Below are positions 1-7,991 of a stretch of 64,000 nt of DNA, in pieces; position 1 is the first letter of the stretch, and every line of letters starts with the position of its first letter. The notes under the pieces are model-generated. The model searched no databases. It was not told the DNA's origin and saw only the letters and a list, made by a program, of their open reading frames with translations. Where the stretch lies: assembly GCF_007004655.1 (NCBI RefSeq), contig NZ_ML660088.1, positions 326,840 through 390,839 of the forward strand. Direction: 5' to 3'. The stretch is from Exilibacterium tricleocarpae. Its GTDB lineage: Bacteria > Pseudomonadota > Gammaproteobacteria > Pseudomonadales > Cellvibrionaceae. The translations under genes and the position numbers were made by a program.

Positions 1-481
1 TCGGCAACGTAAAAGCCGCCGCCGCCGAACCGAAGTTACCCCAGCCGCCGTAGATGCCCTCGGCCGTACCCAGTTCGCCGGCCGGAAACCACTCGGAGAC
101 CATGCGGATACCGATAACAAAACCGGCGCCGATAAAGCCGAGCAAAAAGCGGGAAATGGCCAGTTGGGTAAAGTCATCGGCCAGCGCAAACATAAAACAG
201 GGTACCGACCCCAGCGCCAGCAGCGCGGAGTAAACCAGGCGCGGGCCGTAGCGATCGGTCAACATGCCGATCACGATACGCGCCGGTATCGTCAGGGCCA
301 CGTTGAGAATCAGCAGTGTTTTAACCTGGTCGGCTTGCAGTCCGAGGCTGGCGGCTATCGCCTGCAGCATGGGAGCGTGGTTGAACCACACTACAAACGT
401 AATAAAAAACGCGATCCAACTGAGGTGCAGCACCTTCATTTTTCCTGTAAAGGACAGCAGGTTGAACTTTTCCACAGACAT
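1..481 (-). CDS. Nitrate/nitrite transporter, MFS NNP family (N-terminal 160 codons only)
   Basis: This is the start of a major-facilitator permease that runs off the left edge. It would import nitrate (possibly exchanging nitrite) across the inner membrane. The visible protein begins [20 protein letters not shown] and continues with [20 protein letters not shown], a typical first helix of NasA/NrtP/NarK-type transporters. The MFS loop motif around DRYGPR follows, and then GGWGNFG, which matches the nitrate signature of the NNP family. An in-frame ATG at 439 (M15) is an alternative start. The gene lies downstream of nirB-nirD on the same strand, separated by a structured repeat, and is probably the last nitrate-assimilation gene of this operon. 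Family assignment is firm; the substrate is inferred from motif and context. Confidence 0.9.
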   Translation of the reverse strand, partial: MSVEKFNLLSFTGKMKVLHLSWIAFFITFVVWFNHAPMLQAIAASLGLQADQVKTLLILNVALTIPARIVIGMLTDRYGPRLVYSALLALGSVPCFMFALADDFTQLAISRFLLGFIGAGFVIGIRMVSEWFPAGELGTAEGIYGGWGNFGSAAAAFTLP

Positions 482-557
482 AGTCGTCCCCTCGATGCTC
501 AGGCATCTTCATTAGTCATAGAATTGAAAAAAACGGGCGGACGTGCCGCCCTGCTTA

Positions 558-822
558 GGGCCTGTTAACCCTCTTTCAGTTAGCTCTGTTGGGCCTGACA
601 AAGCGCCAATCTAGGCGCGAGGAGCGTGGTTTGGTACAACCAAATGAGTGACGAGCAACGACGAGTGGCGCTTTGTCAGGCCCAACCCGAAGGGCCGGGG
701 CTGTATTGCCGCCCAGCGGCGTTATCAGTCGCTCATTTGGTTGTACCAAACCACGCTCCTTCTGCCTTGCTGGGCGGCAATACAGCCCCGGCAGAGCTAA
801 CTGAAAGAGGGTTAACAGGCCC
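558..822. repeat. Interlocked inverted-repeat element between nirD and the transporter gene
   Basis: Four pairs of inverted repeats fill this gap. The outer pair is 558-588/792-822 (31 bp, perfect). Pair A is 589-607/667-685 (19 bp, perfect). Pair B is 621-652/728-759 (32 bp, one mismatch). Pair C is 694-717/769-792 (24 bp, perfect). A and C can form two adjacent hairpins inside the outer stem. The arms of B lie in the loops of A and C, so B is either a loop-loop contact or an alternative fold that excludes A and C. No credible coding region overlaps it. It would be transcribed between nirD and the transporter gene if they share an mRNA. Confidence 0.9.
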
Positions 823-837
823 GAGTGCAGAGAACAA

Positions 838-1218
838 CTAAAAAACGGTTTGCACCTGAATCTCTCCATCGTGTATGCGCACCGGATAAATTTTTAGCCG
901 ATGTTCGGCCTGTTCCAGGCAGGCGCCGGTCAGCAGGCTGAAGTGCTGTTTATAAAGCGGTGAGGCGACCACCACTTCATCGTCAATCGACCCCAGGATG
1001 CCGCGCGACAGGACATTCGCCCCGCCAATAGGGTCGTAGTTGGATATCGCGTAGACGCTGCGGGAGCGGCTCTCATTAAAAATCGCCACCTGTTCGCCAT
1101 TTACCAGGGCGCAGACTCCGGTATCCGGTGCCAAATCCGCCGCCCGGCATACACTGACCCATTGATCTCTGGCCGGCGCCGGTTGCTGCCGGCGCTGCCG
1201 CATTACTGCTTCGCTCAT
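838..1218 (-). CDS. nirD: Assimilatory nitrite reductase small subunit NirD
   Basis: NirD is the small partner of cytoplasmic siroheme nitrite reductase NirB, which reduces nitrite to ammonium with NAD(P)H. The 126-residue protein has the Rieske-like fold of the family without Cys-His cluster ligands: the two ligand loops read SNYDPIGGANVLSRG and SPLYKQHFSL. E. coli NirD is 108 residues; the extra length here is an N-terminal tail of about 20 residues rich in Arg and Gln. It starts 9 bp after the nirB stop, which indicates cotranscription and probably translational coupling. The start ATG at 1218 has no competing in-frame start with better signals. Confidence 0.95.
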   Translation of the reverse strand: MSEAVMRQRRQQPAPARDQWVSVCRAADLAPDTGVCALVNGEQVAIFNESRSRSVYAISNYDPIGGANVLSRGILGSIDDEVVVASPLYKQHFSLLTGACLEQAEHRLKIYPVRIHDGEIQVQTVF

Positions 1219-1227
1219 ATTGACTCT

Positions 1228-3750
1228 CTATAACACGTTTATTGTTTTAATCGACTCTTCTCGATCTGCCGGCCGGCGCTGGCCGCGCTCCTGCACATAG
1301 GCGAGCTTGTCGTCGGTGGCACCGGAGTTGATAAAGTGGCTGAAGCGCTTGAGTTTGCGGGGATTGCCGAGTGTGGTTTTCCACTCGCATTGATAGGTAC
1401 CCACCACCTTGGTCATTTCAGCTTCCAGTTCTTCGCAAATACCGAGTGTGTCGGCAATCACAACCTCGCGCAGGTACTCAAGGCCGCCCTCGAGCTTCTC
1501 CAGCCAGACCGATGTACGCTGCAGGCGATCGGCGGTGCGGACATAAAACATCAGCAATCGGTCGATATAGCGCACCAGGGTTTCATCGTCGAGATCGATG
1601 GCAAATAAATCCCCGTGCCGCGGCCGCATACCGCCGTTGCCGCAGACATAAAGGTTCCAGCCTCTCTCCGTGGCAATTACCCCGACATCTTTCGACTGGG
1701 CCTCGGCACACTCGCGGGTACACCCCGACACCGCCATCTTGAGTTTGTGGGGCGAACGCAAACCCTTGTAGCGGTTTTCAAGCGCAATTGCCATGGCGAC
1801 GCTGTCCTGCACACCGTAGCGACACCAGGTGCTGCCGACACAGGATTTCACCGTGCGCAGCGCTTTACCGTAGGCGTGACCGGTCTCAAAACCGGCATCG
1901 ATCAATTTGCCCCAGATCGCGGGCAGCTCGTGCAACTGGGCGCCGAACAGGTCCACCCGCTGCGCGCCGGTAATTTTGGTGTAGAGTTTGTACTCATCGG
2001 CCACCTGACCCAGGGCAATCAGTTTCTGTGGCGTGATCTCACCGCCGGGCACACGCGGCACCACCGAGTAGGTGCCGTCTTTCTGCATATTGGCGAGAAA
2101 AATATCGTTGGTGTCCTGCAGGCCGATATGATCGTCCGTTAACACATACTCGTTTTCATAAGACGCCAGGATGGATGCCACCGCCGGCTTACAGATATCG
2201 CAGCCCAGACCGCTGCCGCACTGATCCAGCAACTGTCCGAACGTGGCCAGTTTTTTCACTCTGACGATATCGGCCAGTTCGCGACGCGAATAGGCGAAGT
2301 GTTCGCAGAGATGGTTGTTCACTGCCACCCCCAGACTTGCCAGCTCGCTGTCCATAACCTGTTTGGCCAGTGCCGCACAACCGCCGCAGCCGGTGGAGGC
2401 ACTGGTTTGCGCCTTGAGTGCGCCCATATCTGCACAGCCGTTTTGCACGGCGCCGCAGATATCGCCTTTGCTGACGTCGAAACAGGAACAGATCTGTGCG
2501 GTGGCGGGCAGCGCATCCACACCCTCGGCAGCGACGGCCCCTGGTGATACCGGCAGAATCAGTCCCTCGGGATTGTCCGGCAAGGCCATATCGTTGAGTT
2601 TGAGTTGCAGCAAGTTGCCGTAGGCTTCAACATCGCCGACCAGTACCGCCCCCAACAGCCGGCTGCCGTCTGCGGAGACAATCAAGCGCTTGTAAAGCTG
2701 TTCGACCTCGTCGATATAGGTATAGCTTTTCGCACCCGGGGTCTGAGCCCGGGCATCGCCGATACTGGCGACGTCGACACCCAACAGCTTCAACTTGGTG
2801 CTCATATCCGCACCGGTAAAGCTGGCATCCGCGCCGGCTATATGCGCCGCCGCCACCTTCGCCATCTGGTAGCCGGGCGCTACCAGGCCGAAGATCCGAC
2901 CGTCCCAGAGCGCGCACTCGCCAATGGCGTAAACCGCGTCTGCGGAAGTCCGGCAGTAATTATCGATAACAATACCACCGCGCTCGCCCACCGCCAGCCC
3001 GTGCCGGCGCGCCAGTTCGTCCCGCGGGCGAATACCGGCGGAAAACAAAACCATATCCGTTTCCAGATGGGAACCGTCGGCAAAGTTCATGCGATAGCGG
3101 TGGCGGTCGCCGGCGACAATGGCCCGGGTGTTTTTTTCTGTGTGCACCTCGACACCCAGCGCCTCGATCTTGCGGCGCAGCAGTTCGCCGCCATCGGCGT
3201 CCAGTTGTACCGCCATCAGGCGCGGTGCAAATTCAACCACATGGGTTTTTAAACCGAGTTCTTTTAACGCGTTGGCCGCTTCCAGACCAAGCAGCCCGCC
3301 GCCGACCACAACACCCACCGCGCTGTCCCGGGCCGACGCCGTAATAGCCTCCAGGTCCTCAATGGTGCGGTAGACCAGGCAGTGAGGTCGGTCGGCACCC
3401 GCTATCGGCGGCACGAATGGCGACGATCCGGTTGCCAGTACCAGCTTGTCGTAGGTGGCGCGGCGCCCGGCGGTGGTGGTCACCACCCGTGCTTGCACAT
3501 CGATCTGCTCCACCTTGTCGTCGAGCACATAGTTGACGCCGCTGTTGCGGTAAGTATCCGTATCTGCCAGCGCCAGATCGGCGGCGGTGGAACCGGCAAA
3601 GTAGGTACTCAATTGGACCCGGTCATAGGCCAGCCGCGGTTCCTCGGAAAAGGTGGTAATGTCATAGCCGTCGCCCGACTGCAACAACGTCTCGATAAAC
3701 CGATGCCCCACCATCCCGTTACCGACGACGACAATGCGTTGTTTACTCAT
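1228..3750 (-). CDS. nirB: Assimilatory nitrite reductase [NAD(P)H] large subunit NirB
   Basis: This enzyme carries out six-electron reduction of nitrite to ammonium. The 840-residue protein has the full NirB layout. An N-terminal FAD/NAD(P)H oxidoreductase region starts with GNGMVG at about residue 10 and has a second nucleotide loop VVGGGLLGLE near 150. A BFD-type [2Fe-2S] domain has C421, C423, C455 and C458. A second BFD-like segment follows around 480-525. The sulfite/nitrite reductase half carries siroheme/[4Fe-4S] ligands C637, C643, C677 and C681. Nothing essential is missing. It lies 27 bp downstream of cobA and directly upstream of nirD, so siroheme precursor supply and the apoenzyme are encoded together. 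A divergent sigma-54-type promoter lies upstream of cobA. Confidence 0.97.
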   Translation of the reverse strand: MSKQRIVVVGNGMVGHRFIETLLQSGDGYDITTFSEEPRLAYDRVQLSTYFAGSTAADLALADTDTYRNSGVNYVLDDKVEQIDVQARVVTTTAGRRATYDKLVLATGSSPFVPPIAGADRPHCLVYRTIEDLEAITASARDSAVGVVVGGGLLGLEAANALKELGLKTHVVEFAPRLMAVQLDADGGELLRRKIEALGVEVHTEKNTRAIVAGDRHRYRMNFADGSHLETDMVLFSAGIRPRDELARRHGLAVGERGGIVIDNYCRTSADAVYAIGECALWDGRIFGLVAPGYQMAKVAAAHIAGADASFTGADMSTKLKLLGVDVASIGDARAQTPGAKSYTYIDEVEQLYKRLIVSADGSRLLGAVLVGDVEAYGNLLQLKLNDMALPDNPEGLILPVSPGAVAAEGVDALPATAQICSCFDVSKGDICGAVQNGCADMGALKAQTSASTGCGGCAALAKQVMDSELASLGVAVNNHLCEHFAYSRRELADIVRVKKLATFGQLLDQCGSGLGCDICKPAVASILASYENEYVLTDDHIGLQDTNDIFLANMQKDGTYSVVPRVPGGEITPQKLIALGQVADEYKLYTKITGAQRVDLFGAQLHELPAIWGKLIDAGFETGHAYGKALRTVKSCVGSTWCRYGVQDSVAMAIALENRYKGLRSPHKLKMAVSGCTRECAEAQSKDVGVIATERGWNLYVCGNGGMRPRHGDLFAIDLDDETLVRYIDRLLMFYVRTADRLQRTSVWLEKLEGGLEYLREVVIADTLGICEELEAEMTKVVGTYQCEWKTTLGNPRKLKRFSHFINSGATDDKLAYVQERGQRRPADREESIKTINVL

Positions 3751-3777
3751 ATAAACGGCTCCTTCCCCAATCCCTGA

Positions 3778-4611
3778 CTAGGCTGATAATTGTTTTAATA
3801 CAGTGGCGGAGAAGAGTTCTCCGCCATCGGGTTCACATTGCCCGAACCAATGCAGTTGATCCGCGAGCGCCACGACGTCCCCCACCACGATCAGCGCCGG
3901 TGAACGCACAGCCTCGCGCTGTACCAGCGACGCCAGTTCATCCAACCGGCCGCGCACAACGCGCTGCCCCGCGCGACAACCGTTTTCGATCAGCGCCACC
4001 GGCACCTGCGCTGACATCCCGGCGTTGCGCAACTGCGTGCTGATCAAGCCGGCCTTGCTGAGACCCATATAAAACACCAGGGTGTGGCCCGCTTGCGCCA
4101 GGCTGGTCCAGTTGACCGACAATGCTTTCTCGCCATGTGCCGTCACCAGCGTGCAGCCCTGAGATACACCGCGATGAGTCAGTGGGATGCCCGCATAACT
4201 GGTGCAACCGGAAGCGGCAGTAATACCCGGCACCACCTCGACGGCGATACCCGCCTGGCGCAACGCCAACATTTCCTCGCCGCCGCGGCCGAATACAAAT
4301 GCATCTCCACCTTTCAGCCGGCAGACGTTAAACCCCCGCAGCGCTTTGGCGATCAGCAGCCGATTGAGCCGGTCCTGGGGCACGCTGTGGCAACCTTTGG
4401 CTTTGCCGACATAAAGGGCCCGGGTGCGCGGGGGAAACAACGCGCGGATCTCCGCGCTGACCAACCGATCAAACAAAATCAAATCCGCCATTTGAATGCA
4501 GCGCAACGCCTTTACCGTCAACAGCTCCGGATCGCCGGGTCCCGCTCCCACCAGAGCGACACGGCCGCGACCGGCGGTGTTGGAGCAGGCGGGTAAAGGG
4601 GTCACGCTCAT
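3778..4611 (-). CDS. cobA: Uroporphyrinogen-III C-methyltransferase (SUMT)
   Basis: The protein methylates uroporphyrinogen III twice with S-adenosylmethionine to give precorrin-2, the precursor of siroheme. The 277-residue protein shows the SUMT glycine-rich start VALVGAGPGDPELLTVKAL, the second signature VCRLKGGDAFVFGRGGEE, and VVPGITAASGC. There is no precorrin-2 dehydrogenase/ferrochelatase domain, so it is CobA/NirE-like and not a CysG fusion. I chose ATG 4611 because GAGGT precedes it at suitable spacing and the SUMT fold begins about 17 residues later. The frame stays open upstream to 4869, but that extension has no family similarity and covers the promoter. It heads the nirBD operon, consistent with siroheme supply for NirB. 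Confidence 0.95.
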   Translation of the reverse strand: MSVTPLPACSNTAGRGRVALVGAGPGDPELLTVKALRCIQMADLILFDRLVSAEIRALFPPRTRALYVGKAKGCHSVPQDRLNRLLIAKALRGFNVCRLKGGDAFVFGRGGEEMLALRQAGIAVEVVPGITAASGCTSYAGIPLTHRGVSQGCTLVTAHGEKALSVNWTSLAQAGHTLVFYMGLSKAGLISTQLRNAGMSAQVPVALIENGCRAGQRVVRGRLDELASLVQREAVRSPALIVVGDVVALADQLHWFGQCEPDGGELFSATVLKQLSA

Positions 4612-4712
4612 AACGGCTACCTCAATCAAATACGTTCGACTAAAAAAATCTGCTGCAATCGACAACCCCCGCGGGCACCAGGCATAAACAGTTGCCGACA
4701 AGGGCTGGTGAC

Positions 4713-4728
4713 AGCAAGGACGGTGCCA
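4713..4728 (-). promoter_or_regulatory. Sigma-54 (-24/-12) promoter for cobA-nirBD
   Basis: The minus strand reads TGGCACCGTCCTTGCT, matching the sigma-54 consensus TGGCAC-N5-TTGCW at every defined position, with the required GG-N10-GC spacing. The predicted transcription start is near 4701, leaving a leader of about 90 nt before cobA. It lies downstream (on the minus strand) of two NtrC-like sites. No promoter mapping is possible from sequence alone. Confidence 0.8.
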
Positions 4729-4780
4729 GCTTTCCCGCAATCTGAACATTGCTATGAAAATCAACAGGATAAATATAAGA

Positions 4781-4797
4781 AGCGCCATTAAAGTGCA
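4781..4797 (-). promoter_or_regulatory. NtrC-like binding site (proximal to cobA promoter)
   Basis: The minus strand reads TGCACTTTAATGGCGCT, close to the enterobacterial NtrC pattern TGCACYA-N3-TGGTGCA: both half-sites are recognisable, with one change in the core of the second. It lies about 55-70 bp upstream of the leftward sigma-54 promoter, a usual distance for an enhancer site. Confidence 0.6.
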
Positions 4798-4912
4798 CGC
4801 GTCTCGATAAAAAACGCACGCCGTTAACGCACAACCGGGCAACTGAGAACCACATCGGCGCACAAACAATCAAAAACAACAGCTCCGCTATCGCGAAAAA
4901 ACACCGGCGAGT

Positions 4913-4929
4913 CTCACCAAAATAGTGCA
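4913..4929. promoter_or_regulatory. NtrC-like binding site between the divergent promoters
   Basis: The minus strand reads TGCACTATTTTGGTGAG, which closely resembles classical glnA NtrC sites (GCACTA, then TGGTG). It lies about 65-80 bp upstream of the rightward sigma-54-type promoter and about 185 bp upstream of the leftward one, so it could serve both operons. Confidence 0.65.
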
Positions 4930-4992
4930 CAAAATATTAACTGTTTGTTTTCAAGACGCTTTTCCGGCTCGGTGGTAAATCGGTTGGGACCT

Positions 4993-5008
4993 TGGTTTGA
5001 TTATTGCT
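4993..5008 (+). promoter_or_regulatory. Sigma-54-type promoter for the nitrate reductase operon
   Basis: TGGTTTGATTATTGCT keeps the invariant GG and GC with exactly 10 nt between them and the TTGCT of the -12 element, but has a poor CAC after the -24 GG. The predicted start is near 5018, giving a leader of about 150 nt before the ATG at 5171. Confidence 0.5.
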
Positions 5009-5074
5009 GAGGTTTAGGCGCTGGAGAGATTTAGTGATTACCGGAGTTTGCTTACCGGTGACGCTCAACAGACG

Positions 5075-5115
5075 TTTACCAACAGGTAAAGTTTCACCAC
5101 TACCGGTGTCGAAAC
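5075..5115 (+). promoter_or_regulatory. Pair of hairpins in the nitrate reductase leader
   Basis: TTTACC/GGTAAA pairs around an AACA loop at 5075-5090. It is followed at once by GTTTCACC (5091-5098) pairing with GGTG-TC-GAAAC (5105-5115) around a 6-nt loop. Paired leader hairpins are typical of NasR/NasT-controlled nitrate operons, but the loops lack the A1/G4 pattern expected for ANTAR proteins and no T-run terminator follows. A role in leader control is only a possibility. Confidence 0.3.
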
Positions 5116-5170
5116 GGGCGCGGTCGCCGCAGCCGCCCCGATCATCGCCACCCATTACACAGGCAACGTT

Positions 5171-7384
5171 ATGCTATTTGGTCGCAACGATCGCAAACCG
5201 ATCGTCATACCACAAAAAAAAGTCAAACAGTGGAAGTACACCACCTGTAACTATTGCTCGACCGGTTGCGCTATCCAGATCGGCCTCGACGCGGCCGGTC
5301 GGGTCGTGACCAGCCGCGGCCACGCCGGAGCGGACGTCAATCGCGGCAAACTCTGTATCAAGGGTATTCTGGAACACGAGCTGTTCGACTCGCCGGGCCG
5401 CGGCGCCGAGCCGCTGTGGCGGGACAAACTTCACCAGCCCTGGCAACCGGTCGATTGGGATACCGCGCTGGATCACACCGCCGCGCGCATCAAAGCCATC
5501 CAGGCCGAGCACGGCCGCGACAGCTTCGCGGTGGTCTCCACCGGCCAGTTGTTAACCGAAGAATTCTATACCCTGGGCAAACTGGTGCGCGGCTGTATCG
5601 GCACCAATAACTACGACGGCAACACCACCTTGTGTATGGCCTCCGCGGTCTCCGGCTACAAGCGTTCGTTCGGTGCCGACGGTCCGCCCGGCTGTTACGA
5701 CGATTTCGAGCACACCGATTGCCTGATCGCGTTCGGCTCCAACCTGCCGGAACAGCACCCGATCATTTACTGGCGCCTGAAAGAGGCGCGCGAGCGGCGG
5801 CGCTTCCCGATGATCGTGGTGGACCCCAGGGTCACCATGCTGGCCCAGTTCGCCGATATTCACCTGCCCATCACCCCGGGCACCGACTGCGTGCTGATCA
5901 ACGCCATGCTGCATGTAATTTTCGCCGAAGGTCTGGAAGACCGCGCTTACCTGCAGGCCCACACCAATAACCTGCCGCAACTGCAGGCGCTGGTTGCGGA
6001 ATATGATCCGCAAAGTGCCCAGCACATCTGCGGTATCGACGAGGATATGATTCGCACCGTGGCCCGGCTCTATGCCGGCGCCGGCACGGCCATGAGTATC
6101 TGGACCATGGGCATCAACCAGAGCACCCACGGCTCGGACGGGGTCGCCAATATCAATAACCTCAACCTGGTGACCGGCAATATCGGCAAGCCCGGCGGCA
6201 CCAGTCTGTCGATCACCGGCCAGTGCAACGCCATGGGCACCCGCGAGTGGTCCTCCTGTTCGGGCCTGCCCGGTTACCGCCAACTGGAAAACCCCGAGCA
6301 CCGCCGCCAGGTCGCCGACTACTGGGGCGTAGACCCGGACTTCTTTCCCGAGCGGCGCGGCCTTACCCAGACCGATATTTTTCCGGCCATCGAAACCGGG
6401 GCCATCAAAGGGCTGTGGTTGGTCGCCACCAATCCGCTCACATCGATGCCGAACCAGCCGCGCATTCGCAAGGCGATGGAGAAACTCGATTTCCTGGTGG
6501 TGCAGGATGTCTACGAGGATGTTGAAACCAACCAGTATTCACACGTCTATCTGCCGGCTGCGGTGTGGGCGGAAAAAGAAGGCTGTCACACCAACACCGA
6601 ACGCCGCGTCAATCTGGTTCGCAACGTGGTGCAGCCGTACGGCAATGCCAAACCCGACTTCTGGATCTTCCGGAAGCTGGCCGAGCGCTTTACCGGCAAC
6701 AGTGGAATCAGCTTTGCCGAAACGCCGGAACAGACCTTCGAGGAAATGAAACAACTGTCGACCGGCGCCGGGCGCACGCTCGATATTTCGGGTATGACTT
6801 ACGCCAATATCGAAGCGGCCCGCGGCATTCAGTGGCCGTTTACGCAGGCGCATGCGCAGCGTCCAGCTACCGACCCCGACTATTTAAAAGGCGAACCCCG
6901 CCTGTATACGGACGGCAGGTTTCAGACTCCGGACGGCAAAGCCAACCTGATCCCGGTGCGTTTCGTCAACAACAACGAATGCCCGGACGACGACTACCCG
7001 TTTTGGCTCAACAGCGGCCGCGTGGTGGAGCATTTTCACACCCGCACCCGCACCGGCAAGATCGGCAACTGCAATAAATTCAGCCCGACCCCCTATATGG
7101 AAATGAACCCGGACGCCGCCGCCGAGCAGGGCGTGCAACACCAGCAGTACGTGCGCCTGACCTCGCGCCGCGGCGACGCCGTGGTAATGGTGCAACTCAC
7201 CCACCGGGTGCCGCGCAATATGGTGTTTATCCCGTTTCATTTTTACGACTGTGTGAATCGTTTAACGCTTGGGTTGCTGGACCCGTACTCACGCCAGCCG
7301 GCGTTTAAGCAGAGCGCCGTGAGGATTGAAGCGGTGGATCAGCAGGAGGCGGCGCGGATTAATGCTGAGAGGCGGGCTTATTGA
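5171..7384 (+). CDS. nasA: Molybdopterin nitrate reductase catalytic subunit (assimilatory, NarB/NasA/NapA clade)
   Basis: This 737-residue Mo-bisMGD oxidoreductase is the catalytic subunit expected to reduce nitrate to nitrite. An N-terminal [4Fe-4S] site is formed by C26, C29, C33 and C62. The probable molybdenum ligand is C155 in TTLCMASAV, the Cys type of nitrate reductases and formate dehydrogenases, not the Ser of DMSO reductases. Neither a Tat signal nor a C-terminal BFD [2Fe-2S] domain is present, so it is probably cytoplasmic and does not take electrons through a built-in ferredoxin domain. The next gene encodes a DmsB-DmsC fusion, the likely electron donor. The ribosome site before ATG 5171 is weak (AGGCAAC). 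The nirBD, nitrate transporter and cofactor genes nearby support an assimilatory role. Confidence 0.88.
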   Translation: MLFGRNDRKPIVIPQKKVKQWKYTTCNYCSTGCAIQIGLDAAGRVVTSRGHAGADVNRGKLCIKGILEHELFDSPGRGAEPLWRDKLHQPWQPVDWDTALDHTAARIKAIQAEHGRDSFAVVSTGQLLTEEFYTLGKLVRGCIGTNNYDGNTTLCMASAVSGYKRSFGADGPPGCYDDFEHTDCLIAFGSNLPEQHPIIYWRLKEARERRRFPMIVVDPRVTMLAQFADIHLPITPGTDCVLINAMLHVIFAEGLEDRAYLQAHTNNLPQLQALVAEYDPQSAQHICGIDEDMIRTVARLYAGAGTAMSIWTMGINQSTHGSDGVANINNLNLVTGNIGKPGGTSLSITGQCNAMGTREWSSCSGLPGYRQLENPEHRRQVADYWGVDPDFFPERRGLTQTDIFPAIETGAIKGLWLVATNPLTSMPNQPRIRKAMEKLDFLVVQDVYEDVETNQYSHVYLPAAVWAEKEGCHTNTERRVNLVRNVVQPYGNAKPDFWIFRKLAERFTGNSGISFAETPEQTFEEMKQLSTGAGRTLDISGMTYANIEAARGIQWPFTQAHAQRPATDPDYLKGEPRLYTDGRFQTPDGKANLIPVRFVNNNECPDDDYPFWLNSGRVVEHFHTRTRTGKIGNCNKFSPTPYMEMNPDAAAEQGVQHQQYVRLTSRRGDAVVMVQLTHRVPRNMVFIPFHFYDCVNRLTLGLLDPYSRQPAFKQSAVRIEAVDQQEAARINAERRAY

Positions 7385-7414
7385 TTGTGTTTTAAGGGCG
7401 GTGGCAACCGATCC

Positions 7415-7541
7415 GGTTTGACTTGCGGTAAAGCCGCTGGAAACACGGACTGGGCGTCCCCCCGATAAACCCATCCATGGGGGCTTGCCTGCCGCATCCC
7501 TGCGGCAGACAGTTTCCAGCGGCTTTACCGCAAGTCAAACC
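7415..7541. repeat. Palindromic element P1 (family A)
   Basis: Perfect 30-bp inverted arms at 7415-7444 and 7512-7541 enclose a 67-bp core with a hairpin CTGCCGCATCCCTGCGGCAG (7489-7508). The tip GCATCCCTGC and the segment GATAAACCCATCCATGGGGG are shared with other family members, but the arms are unique to this copy. It lies 30 bp after the nitrate reductase stop, within the presumed operon, so it could affect the ratio of catalytic subunit to membrane subunit. Confidence 0.9.
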
Positions 7542-7552
7542 TACCATTGCAG

Positions 7553-7711
7553 TTTCTAAAGGAGCTTCGGAACTACGGTATTAGGTCTTTGTTCAGTGCA
7601 AAGTAGTCGAGACTGTCTGTCGCTGGATGATAGCAGACAATTTCCAGCAAGTTTGCTGCAAGCTAAACCCACCACGGCAGTTTCTAAACTGACTTTAGGA
7701 CTGCGATGGTA
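7553..7711. repeat. Decayed duplication joining elements P1 and P2
   Basis: The stretch from 7553 (TTTCTAAAGGAGCTTCGG) resembles the one from 7681 (TTTCTAAACTGACTTTAGG) and continues into a copy of the P2 left arm with several changes (7584 onward). It then switches at about 7640 to a degraded copy of the P1 right arm. The repeat distance is about 128 bp. This looks like an old tandem duplication or recombination between two palindromic elements. No gene is seen here. Confidence 0.6.
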
Positions 7712-7915
7712 GGTTCTTGTTCGGTGCAGAGTGGTCGAGACTGTCTGTCGCAGGGATGCGACAGGCAAGCCCCCAGGGGTGGAGCGGAAACAGCGAAGTA
7801 CGGCTTCGCTCCGCGGCACGCCCGAAATCTATGATTTCGGGTTGGACCCGCTTGCGGGGGTTTATCGGGGGGACGCCCGGTCCGTGTCTCGACCACTCTG
7901 CACCGAACAAGAACC
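7712..7915. repeat. Palindromic element P2 (family A, long core)
   Basis: Perfect 29-bp arms at 7712-7740 and 7887-7915 enclose a 146-bp core. The core contains the conserved inner hairpin with tip GCAGGGATGC, an AGCGAAG/CTTCGCT hairpin near 7794-7812, and CCCGAAATC-TAT-GATTTCGGG at 7821-7841. Compared with P1 the core carries about 75 extra bases that include the last two hairpins; element P8 has the same extra module. An open frame crosses this element and joins the next gene, but I treat that as chance. Confidence 0.9.
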
Positions 7916-7991
7916 GGATCGGATAGCACCAACCAGATCAATGCAAAAAGTGAAACCAAAAACCAAACCAAGAGCCGTCGGAACAACACCT

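Noticed and set aside
4612-4869. Upstream extension of cobA with a hydrophobic segment
   Set aside because: It overlaps the sigma-54 promoter and an NtrC-like site, no SUMT homologue has it, and GAGGT supports the start at 4611.
5075-5115. NasR/NasT (ANTAR) antitermination leader
   Set aside because: Two adjacent hairpins are present, but their loops do not show the A1/G4 hexaloop pattern and no terminator hairpin with T-run follows. Kept only as a weak leader feature.
5552-6301. Long antisense open frame (249 codons) inside the nitrate reductase gene
   Set aside because: It is a by-product of high GC third positions of the sense gene; it has no ribosome site and no family features. The same applies to antisense frames over ydiJ (17853-19199), the TonB receptor (42732-43718) and metG (55053-56156).
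7731-7991. Upstream extension of the DmsB-DmsC fusion reading frame by 87 codons
   Set aside because: The extension is translated from palindrome P2 and its flank, has no family similarity, and lacks a ribosome site. The chosen start at 7992 removes it.
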